From Nitrospirillum pindoramense (GTDB lineage Bacteria > Pseudomonadota > Alphaproteobacteria > Azospirillales > Azospirillaceae), in contig NZ_VITR01000024.1 of NCBI RefSeq assembly GCF_007827955.1, forward strand, positions 1 to 55,229: a DNA stretch of 55,229 bases, given 5' to 3'. Shown piece by piece: positions 49,352 to 55,229 of the stretch. The notes below the pieces were generated by a model, which was not told the origin of the DNA, searched no databases, and saw only the letters and a program-made list of their open reading frames with translations. Position numbers and translations under genes: made by a program. Every line of letters starts with the position of its first letter. The stretch's first letter is position 1.

Positions 49352-49879
49352 TCAGGCCAGGGCCACCCACACCGCTTCGCGGCCCTTGGGGGCGTCGGCG
49401 ATGCGCATCTGCACCCGCTGTCCCTCATCCAGATGATCCATGCCGCACCGGCGCAGGACGCTCTTGTGCACGAAGACGTCCTTGCCGCCGTCATCGGCCA
49501 GGACGAAGCCGAATCCCTTGTCGGCCTTGAACCATTTGACGGTGCCGTCGATCTCGATCTCCGAACCCGTGGGCACCCGGTCCCGGGTGCGCGGGGCGGC
49601 TGCGCGTTCCGGCGGGGCCGCCGTTCCGGTGACCTCCACGATGCGCAGCACCTGGGGGCCCTTGGGCCCGGCGCCGATGGTGCACAGCAGTTCCGTTCCC
49701 TCGGAGATGTCCGCCAAACCCGCCCGGCTGATCACCGAAATGTGCAGGAAAGCGTCGGGCGTTCCGTCCTCAAGGGCGACGAAGCCGAATCCTTTGGAGG
49801 TGTTGAACCATTTAACCTGGGCCTTGGCCGGGAGACCCTCGTCCTGGCTGAAGGCGTCATACGATCCGAAGCGTGGCAC
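49352..49879 (-). CDS. Double cold-shock-domain protein
   Basis: 175 residues from GTG 49879, chosen because GGGAAGG lies about 8 bases upstream. The frame is open to a TTG at 49948, but the extra 23 residues look non-coding. Two cold-shock domains: about 20-85 (AQVKWFNTSKGFGFVALEDG, DAFLHISV) and about 110-175 (GTVKWFKADKGFGFVLADDG, KDVFVHKSVL). Both keep the RNP1-type KGFGFV and RNP2-type (D/V)xFxH motifs that bind single-stranded nucleic acid. The linker is Ala/Pro/Arg-rich (TAAPPERAAAPRTRDR). Tandem-domain Csp proteins are common in alphaproteobacteria and probably act as RNA chaperones in stress or stationary phase. Its 5' region is long, as in cold-shock genes. Confidence 0.9.
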   Translation of the reverse strand: MPRFGSYDAFSQDEGLPAKAQVKWFNTSKGFGFVALEDGTPDAFLHISVISRAGLADISEGTELLCTIGAGPKGPQVLRIVEVTGTAAPPERAAAPRTRDRVPTGSEIEIDGTVKWFKADKGFGFVLADDGGKDVFVHKSVLRRCGMDHLDEGQRVQMRIADAPKGREAVWVALA

Positions 49880-50465
49880 GAGGCAGTACCTTCCCGATTG
49901 CGCCGGGTTCGCCCAGACGGGCGCCGGCCCGATGATCTCACCTCCCAATAACCACCGCGCCGGTGCGTCCGGTGTCCCGGAACTGTCCCTGATTTACTGT
50001 CAATGCGGCGGCTTAACCCGTCTTAATGGTAAACATAAACTCCCCGGGACCGCTACTGTAATGTGTGGCGAAATGTTGCGCTGCGGCAGGGACTTCCGTC
50101 TCGTCATCCACAGGCGGCAGCAGGGACATCTCACCTTCCGCGCCGGCGCTGTTCCACGGGGGCGATCGGTCACGGGTGGCAATTTCTGGTTGCTGTCACA
50201 TGGGAAGGTTGCCGGTGGCGATGTGACCGCCCCAGCTGCCTAACGCCGGCCTAACAGTCCCCTGTTCAGGAAACGCTTGAGTAGCGTCCACGATCCAGGC
50301 ACGTTACCGCCCTAGACCGGGGACCAACGCCCCGGCATGTCGGTTGCCGATACGACCGCCGGGTATGCGTCCCTCGTCGCCAGGTCGGCACCCTGAGCTT
50401 CAAAACACAATTGGAGCGGTGGCACCCCATACCTGAGTGGCGGGCCGCCCCTGGGGAGAAAACGT
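49880..50465. promoter_or_regulatory. Long divergent intergenic region between cold-shock and acyl-CoA synthetase genes
   Basis: 586 bases without a supported gene. On the minus strand TTGACA (complement of 49998-50003) could be a -35 box for the cold-shock gene, but no good -10 is placed at 17 bases. An AT-richer patch lies at 49990-50065. On the fadD side CCGGGG (50317-50322) pairs with CCCCGG (50330-50335). Most small frames here are not credible genes. Confidence 0.4.
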
Positions 50466-52184
50466 ATGATGGCCGACCCGGCCGTGAGTGCGGCGCACAT
50501 TTGGGAACATAGCTATCCGACGGGCGTGGACTGGAACGCGCCCATACCGGTGAAGCCCTTGACGGACTTGTTCGACAGCTCCGCCGCGCGCTTCGCCGAC
50601 CGCCCCTTCATCGACTTCCTCGGCAAGCGCTACACCTATCGCCAGGGCGCCGACATGGTGGACCGGGTGGCGAAGGGTTTGCAGGCGCTGGGCGTGGGCC
50701 GGGGCAGCAATGTCGGCCTGTTCCTGCCCAACACGCCGTATTCCGTCTTCTGCTACTACGGCATCCTGAAAACCGGCGCCACGGTGGTGAACTTCAACCC
50801 GCTGTATGCGGAGCGCGAGCTCGTCAAGCAGATCAATGACTCCGAGGTGGAGATCATGATCACGGTCGACGTGCCCCAGTGCTATGGCAAGCTGGTGCCG
50901 ATGCTGGCCCAGACCTGCCTGAAGAAGATCGTCACCGGCCGCATGGCCGACATCCTGCCGTTCCCCAAGAACCTGCTGTATCCGCTGGCCAAGCGGAAGG
51001 ACATCGCCCGTCCGCCGGCCGACGCCCACAACATCGGCTTCCGCGCCCTGACGGCCAACGACGGCCGCTACACCCCGGTCACCATCGACCCGGTGCAGGA
51101 CGTGGCGGTGCTGCAGTACACCGGCGGCACCACGGGCATCCCCAAGGGCGCCATGCTGACCCACGCCAACCTGACCGCCAACACCGTGCAGTCGGCGCTG
51201 TGGTTCTACCAGGGCCGGCCGGGGCAGGAGCGCATGCTGGGCGTGCTGCCGCTGTTCCATGTCTTCGCCATGACCGGCGTCATGAACCTGTCGATCTACC
51301 TGGGGGCGGAGATGATCCTGCTGCCCCGGTTCGAGATCGAGCAGGTGCTGGACACCATCGACAAGAAGAAGCCGACCCAGTTCCCGGCGGTGCCCACCAT
51401 CTACACCGCCATCAACAACTACAAGGACCGGGCCAAGTACGACCTGTCCTCGCTGGCCTTCAGCATCTCCGGCGGCGCGCCGCTGCCGCTGGATGTCTGC
51501 CAGACCTTCGAGGGCCACACCGGCTGCAAGCTGGTGGAGGGCTACGGCCTGTCCGAGTCGTCGCCCGTGGCCACGGTCAATCCCATCGACGGCCCCGTGG
51601 GCGGCAAGGTGAAGGTCGGCTCCATCGGACTACCGGTGCCCGGCACCATCATCGAGATCATCGATGTCGAGGATGGCAAGACCCCCGTGGCCCAGGGCCA
51701 GCGGGGCGAGGTCTGCATCCGCGGGCCGCAGGTCATGAAGGGCTATTGGAAGCGCCCCGATGAAACCGCCATCACCCTGCGCGACGGCCGCCTGCACACC
51801 GGCGACGTCGGCTACATGGATGAGGACGGCTACATCTACATCGTCGACCGCATCAAGGACATGATCCTGGCCGGCGGCTACAACGTCTATCCGCGCAATG
51901 TGGAGGAGGCGATCTACCTGCACCCCGCCGTCAACGAGTGCATCGTGCTGGGCGTGCCGGACCCCTACCGCGGCCAGACGGTGAAGGCCTACATCAAGCT
52001 GACCGAGGGCCAGACCCTGACCCAGGCCGAGCTGTGCGACTTCCTGCGCGACAAGCTGTCGGCCATCGAGCTGCCCAAGCAGGTGGAGTTCCGCGCCGAA
52101 TTGCCGAAGACCATGATCGGCAAGCTGTCGCGCAAGGCCCTGTTGGACGAGCTGGAGGCGGAGAAGGCCGCCAAGGTCTCCTGA
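50466..52184 (+). CDS. fadD: Long-chain fatty-acid-CoA ligase
   Basis: 572 residues from ATG 50466 (a second ATG follows at once; GGGGAG upstream). An AMP-forming acyl-CoA synthetase: phosphate-binding loop LQYTGGTTGIPKGAMLTHAN, acyl-pocket region PLFHVFAMTGVMN, the GYGLSESSP motif, LHTGDVGYMDEDGYIYIVDRIKDMI, GYNVYPRNVEEAI, and the C-terminal lysine region KTMIGKLSRKAL. It activates fatty acids to acyl-CoA with ATP for beta-oxidation or lipid synthesis. Length and N-terminus (PLTDLFDSSAARFADRPFIDFLGKRYTY) fit alphaproteobacterial FadD. It is a single gene closed by a strong terminator. Confidence 0.9.
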   Translation: MMADPAVSAAHIWEHSYPTGVDWNAPIPVKPLTDLFDSSAARFADRPFIDFLGKRYTYRQGADMVDRVAKGLQALGVGRGSNVGLFLPNTPYSVFCYYGILKTGATVVNFNPLYAERELVKQINDSEVEIMITVDVPQCYGKLVPMLAQTCLKKIVTGRMADILPFPKNLLYPLAKRKDIARPPADAHNIGFRALTANDGRYTPVTIDPVQDVAVLQYTGGTTGIPKGAMLTHANLTANTVQSALWFYQGRPGQERMLGVLPLFHVFAMTGVMNLSIYLGAEMILLPRFEIEQVLDTIDKKKPTQFPAVPTIYTAINNYKDRAKYDLSSLAFSISGGAPLPLDVCQTFEGHTGCKLVEGYGLSESSPVATVNPIDGPVGGKVKVGSIGLPVPGTIIEIIDVEDGKTPVAQGQRGEVCIRGPQVMKGYWKRPDETAITLRDGRLHTGDVGYMDEDGYIYIVDRIKDMILAGGYNVYPRNVEEAIYLHPAVNECIVLGVPDPYRGQTVKAYIKLTEGQTLTQAELCDFLRDKLSAIELPKQVEFRAELPKTMIGKLSRKALLDELEAEKAAKVS

Positions 52185-52214
52185 CGCAGCCACGTTTGGT
52201 TTTGTAGACTGGAT

Positions 52215-52253
52215 CGGCGGCGGTGCTCCGGCATCGCCGCCGTCCTCATTTTT
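52215..52253 (+). terminator. Terminator after fadD
   Basis: CGGCGGCGGTGC (52215-52226), loop TCCG and GCATCGCCGCCG (52231-52242) form a 12-bp stem with one G-T wobble, followed by TCCTCATTTTT. It is 30 bases after the stop codon and insulates rbsK. Confidence 0.8.
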
Positions 52254-52277
52254 CCACTCCGTTGATCAGGTTCTCCC

Positions 52278-53204
52278 ATGCCCAAAGTCGTCGTCGCCGG
52301 CAGCATCAACACCGATGTCCTCACCACCATGCGCCGCGCCCCCCGCCCGGGGGAGACCGTCAGCGGTGAAACCGTCGCCTTCGGCCGTGGCGGCAAGGGC
52401 CTGAACCAGGCGGTGGCCGCGGCGCGGCAGGGCCAGGGGCGGGGTGTGGACGTGGCCTTCATCGGCCGCGTGGGCCGTGACACGTTCGGCGACCAGGCGC
52501 TGGCCTTCCTCCAGACCAACGGTGTGGACACCCGGGGCGTCGCCCGCACCGACACGGCCACCGGCACCGCCATCGTCATGGTGGACGCCCAGGCGGAGAA
52601 CAGCATCGTTGTCATCCCCGCCGCCAATGGCGAGGTGGCGCCGGCCGACCTGGACGCCGTTACCCTCCAGGCGGGCGACATCCTGGTCAGCCAGTTCGAA
52701 ATCCCCCGGGCCACCATCGCCGATTTCTTCCGCCGGGGCCGCGCGGTCGGCGCCACCACCATCCTCAACGCCGCCCCGGCGCTGGACGACGCGCCCGACA
52801 GCCTGTGGGCCGACATCGATATCCTGGTGGTGAATGAGACGGAGCTGGGCCATTTCGCCGGCGTGGACCTGGCCGGCGACGCGCCGGTGGACGCCGTCGC
52901 CGCGGCGGCCCGCCGGTTGATGCGGCGCCCCGGGCAGACCGTGGTGGCCACCCTGGGCGTGCGCGGCGCGCTGGCGGTCACGGCCGATGATCAGGTCATC
53001 GTGTCCGGCCGCACGGTCAAGGCGGTGGACACCACCGGCGCCGGTGACTGCTTCGTCGGCTCCGTGGCCGCCCGCCTGGCCCTGGGTGACACGCTGCCCC
53101 AGGCCATGCGCCATGCCAACGTCGCCGCCAGCATCGCGGTGACCCGGGTGGGGGCGGGCGACGCCATGCCCACGGGGGATGAGGTGCTGGCCGTTCTCGC
53201 TTGA
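52278..53204 (+). CDS. rbsK: Ribokinase, PfkB family
   Basis: 308 residues from ATG 52278 (CAGG upstream). PfkB motif 1 region: GSINTDVLTTMRRAPRPGET and GGKGLNQAVAAAR. Motif 2: VDTTGAGDCFVGSVAARLALG, containing the catalytic Asp and the anion hole. The substrate region VNETELGHFAG and the middle GTAIVMVDAQAENSIVVIPAAN match ribokinases better than other PfkB sugar kinases. It phosphorylates ribose to ribose-5-phosphate in the cytoplasm. No ribose transporter, RbsD or regulator gene is adjacent, so it is transcribed alone or leads into the TPR gene 191 bases downstream. A related sugar or nucleoside as substrate is possible. Confidence 0.88.
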   Translation: MPKVVVAGSINTDVLTTMRRAPRPGETVSGETVAFGRGGKGLNQAVAAARQGQGRGVDVAFIGRVGRDTFGDQALAFLQTNGVDTRGVARTDTATGTAIVMVDAQAENSIVVIPAANGEVAPADLDAVTLQAGDILVSQFEIPRATIADFFRRGRAVGATTILNAAPALDDAPDSLWADIDILVVNETELGHFAGVDLAGDAPVDAVAAAARRLMRRPGQTVVATLGVRGALAVTADDQVIVSGRTVKAVDTTGAGDCFVGSVAARLALGDTLPQAMRHANVAASIAVTRVGAGDAMPTGDEVLAVLA

Positions 53205-53395
53205 TCCGCCTGGCCTAACCTGCCCGGCAAGCTTTGCCCGGCGACGCTTCCCGGCTGGGCGCGGGGCGTCCAGCACCGCCGATGGTTCATTGCAATCCTG
53301 TAGGGAATCCAAGCCCTTCGGCAAGGGGTGCGTCTGGCACACCCCTTGCTCTCCTTCCGGCGCAAAGACGCGACCTTGCCCCCGAGGAGGAGTGG

Positions 53396-55018
53396 ATGTC
53401 CTTCGTCCAGGATTGTGTGGACCTGTCCCGCCAACACTTGATGGCCGGCTTCCTGGCGGAAGCGGAGATGAGCTGCCGCACCGCGCTGGCGACCGATCCG
53501 GCCCATGCGGAGGCGACCCACCTGCTGGGCGTGATCGCGCTGAAGGCCAACCGGCCCATCGAGGCCAACGACCTGTTCGAACAGGCCATCGCCCTGGACG
53601 GCGAGAACTTCCAGTACCACAACAGCCGGGGCGTCCTGCTGTATGGCTGCCGGCAGTTCGAGATGGCGGAGGCCTGCTTCCGCACCGCCGTCGCCCTCAA
53701 TCCCGAGGACGCGGTCAGCCAGAACAACCTGGGCAACGCCCTGCGCGCCCTGGGTCGCCTGGCCGAGGCCGAGGCCCGCTTCCGCGAGGCGGTGGAGATC
53801 AATCCCCGCTATGCCGAGGCGCACAACAACCTGGGCAACACCCTGCGTGAGCTGGGCAGCCTGGAGGAGGCGGAGTTCTGCTTCCGCCACTCCCTGGGCC
53901 TGCTGCCCGACAATCTGGACGCCCTCTACAACCTGGGCACCCTGCTGCTCTACACCGGCCGGCTGGACGAGGCGGGCGGCCTGTTCGCCCAGGTGCTGGC
54001 CGCCGACAGCAGCCGGTATGAGGCGGCGATCTGCCTGGCCCAGGTGTTCCAGGGCCAGGATCGCACCGACGATGCCGTGGCGCTGCTGACGGGCGTGCAG
54101 GCGCGCCTGCCGGATAACCAGGCGGTGCAGTACGCGCTGCAACTGCTGCGCAGCACCCAGGTGCCGGCCTGGCACATCCCCCGCCTGAACGATCACGAAC
54201 GCAACGACGCCTATGAGGCCGCGCTGCTGCGGGCCATCCGCCCGGGCGACCTGGTGCTGGAACTGGGCGCTGGTTCCGCCCTGGTCAGCATGATGGCCGC
54301 CCGCGCCGGCGCCGCCCGGGTGGTGGCGTCGGAGCCGCTGGCCGCCCTGGCCACCGTGGCGCGCGAGACGGTGGCGCTGAACGGCTACGCCGACCGCGTG
54401 ACCATCCTGGCCAAGAAGCCGCAGGACCTGAAGCTGGGCGTGGATTTGCCGCGCCCGGCGGACGTGCTGGTGTCCGACATCGTCAATGTCGGCATGCTGG
54501 CGCCCGACATGCTGGCCATCCTGGACCACGCCCGGCGTAACCTGGCCCGCCCCGGCGCCCGCGTCATTCCCGCCGCCGCCACCGTCTGGGCCCAGTTGAT
54601 CCAGGCGGACGACCTGCGGCGCGTCAGCCCCATCCGCAGCGTCAGCGGCTTCGACATGAGCCGATTCGACCAGTTCCGCGCGCCCGGCTATCAGCAGATC
54701 GACCTGGTCGCCGATGACCACCAGATGCTGTCGGACCCGTTTCCGGCCTGGTTCTTCGACTTCCGCGTCAGCATGCCGGACAGTGACCTGAAAAGCCTGA
54801 CCGTCCAGGCCACCCGCCCCGGCCTGGTGCAGGGGGTCGCCTTCTGGTTCGACCTGCACATGGACGAGGAGGTGGTCTACAGCTCCCGCTCCGCCGCCCG
54901 CACCAACCATTGGAAGCAGGCGGTCTACTTCTTCGGCCACGATTTCCCGGTGCACCAGGGCCAGCCCATGCTGCTGGGCACCGGCTATGACCGCACGCAG
55001 ATACATTTCTTCATCTGA
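53396..55018 (+). CDS. TPR-repeat protein fused to a PRMT-like arginine methyltransferase domain
   Basis: 540 residues from ATG 53396, with CGAGGAGGAG directly upstream. Residues 1-260 are about six to seven tetratricopeptide repeats (for example AEARFREAVEINPRYAEAHNNLGNTLRELG). Residues 265-540 form a class-I methyltransferase: motif I VLELGAGSALVS (Glu289, Gly291, Gly293), post-I VVASEP, then DVLVSDIVNVGMLAPDML where PRMTs have the double-E loop, GARVIPAAATVWAQLI, and TNHWKQAVYFF matching the PRMT THW loop. The order TPR then PRMT recalls eukaryotic PRMT9, and the catalytic core resembles PRMT7/9. The first loop glutamate is Asp361 and the second is not obvious, so activity or specificity may differ. 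The target protein is unknown. A repeat element follows the stop at once. Confidence 0.8.
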   Translation: MSFVQDCVDLSRQHLMAGFLAEAEMSCRTALATDPAHAEATHLLGVIALKANRPIEANDLFEQAIALDGENFQYHNSRGVLLYGCRQFEMAEACFRTAVALNPEDAVSQNNLGNALRALGRLAEAEARFREAVEINPRYAEAHNNLGNTLRELGSLEEAEFCFRHSLGLLPDNLDALYNLGTLLLYTGRLDEAGGLFAQVLAADSSRYEAAICLAQVFQGQDRTDDAVALLTGVQARLPDNQAVQYALQLLRSTQVPAWHIPRLNDHERNDAYEAALLRAIRPGDLVLELGAGSALVSMMAARAGAARVVASEPLAALATVARETVALNGYADRVTILAKKPQDLKLGVDLPRPADVLVSDIVNVGMLAPDMLAILDHARRNLARPGARVIPAAATVWAQLIQADDLRRVSPIRSVSGFDMSRFDQFRAPGYQQIDLVADDHQMLSDPFPAWFFDFRVSMPDSDLKSLTVQATRPGLVQGVAFWFDLHMDEEVVYSSRSAARTNHWKQAVYFFGHDFPVHQGQPMLLGTGYDRTQIHFFI

Positions 55019-55119
55019 GTTCCCTCAAACGCCGGGTGCCAGCATCCGCTGGCTTGGCTTATCCTCCCTTTCCAGTCCACTTCGTTTCCCGGAAAGGTCC
55101 GGCGGACGCGGTCGCGTCC
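55019..55119 (+). repeat. Dispersed structured repeat, copy 3
   Basis: Begins at the base after the TPR-methyltransferase stop codon. It starts GTTCCCTCA and has hairpin 1 at 55038-55053 (GCCAGC, loop ATCC, GCTGGC, identical to copy 1) and hairpin 2 at 55104-55119 (GGACGC, loop GGTC, GCGTCC). The middle part is diverged from copy 1 (TTTCCCGGAAA instead of CTCCCCGTAAATCTCCGGGG) but keeps pairing. Confidence 0.75.
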
Positions 55120-55229
55120 TAGGGCATGAGTTGGGCTTGTATGAGTTCCACTCATCGGGCCGCCTCCTGGTAGGATGGTTGGCCTGATGGCCGGGAGAGG
55201 GTCGCCGCAGAACGCTCGAAGTTATGTCT
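55120..55229. other. Window edge: no gene recognised
   Basis: 110 bases. A small hairpin ATGAGT, loop TCC, ACTCAT lies at 55141-55155, preceded by another ATGAGTT at 55127-55133. No start codon with a convincing frame can be assigned before the window ends. Confidence 0.4.

Noticed and set aside
50063-50254. Small plus-strand frames upstream of fadD
   Set aside because: No ribosome-binding site, no family resemblance and poor codon pattern; treated as intergenic.
54987-55187. Small plus-strand frame at the right edge
   Set aside because: It starts inside the methyltransferase gene in another frame and runs through the repeat element; no independent support.
1-55229. CRISPR array, tRNA/rRNA genes, IS elements or prophage
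   Set aside because: No regularly spaced repeats, cloverleaf-like sequences, transposase or phage proteins were seen on either strand. The three dispersed repeats are too far apart and too structured to be a CRISPR array.

Overview
The window is a GC-rich, densely coded chromosomal segment from an alphaproteobacterium. Three things point to the Azospirillaceae (Nitrospirillum/Niveispirillum-like), but this is inference rather than proof: the Caulobacter/Xanthomonas-type TonB-dependent receptor, the soluble double-PAS chemoreceptors resembling AerC of Azospirillum, and the GC-rich codon use. I see no rRNA, tRNA, CRISPR array, transposase or phage gene.

Left part (1-13452): a chitin/N-acetylglucosamine locus. 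On the minus strand lie a chitooligosaccharide-binding periplasmic protein of the Vibrio CBP type and, with an ATGA overlap, the first 38 codons of a probable SIS-domain sugar isomerase/deaminase. Diverging from them is a membrane protein with a chemoreceptor-like Cache ectodomain and a cytoplasmic domain I cannot name. Then, all on the plus strand, come an outer-membrane TonB-dependent receptor, a fused IIA-HPr-EI phosphotransferase, a NagE-like EIIC-EIIB permease with a second, cysteine-less IIB domain, and a GH20 beta-N-acetylhexosaminidase. Together they could import chitooligosaccharides into the periplasm, cleave them to GlcNAc, and take up and phosphorylate GlcNAc.

Middle part (13453-34150): mostly single genes and pairs. 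These are an orphan branched-chain-type binding protein, the K+ transporter Kup, a divergent LysR/MFS pair, and two nearly identical soluble PAS-PAS chemoreceptors flanking a two-gene operon (small protein plus DUF1826) preceded by a Zur-like palindrome. A Tat-exported DUF1501/DUF1800 pair, an OPT transporter, a periplasmic TPR protein, a DUF445 membrane protein, a small unknown protein and a beta-carbonic anhydrase follow.

Right part (34151-55229): a large Pls/PosA-type synthetase (adenylation, carrier, membrane and three left-handed beta-helix domains, the family of epsilon-poly-lysine synthetase) diverges from an RND efflux pair. Then come DUF1345, an alpha-2-macroglobulin whose thioester cysteine is replaced by serine, a double cold-shock-domain protein, a long-chain acyl-CoA synthetase, a ribokinase and a TPR-PRMT-like methyltransferase.

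The most interesting non-coding signal is a dispersed ~90-117-base element present three times (17127, 29658, 55019). It carries two hairpins with constant loops (ATCC and GGTC) and compensatory base-pair changes in the stems. Many convergent gene pairs are separated by long, nearly perfect bidirectional terminator hairpins.
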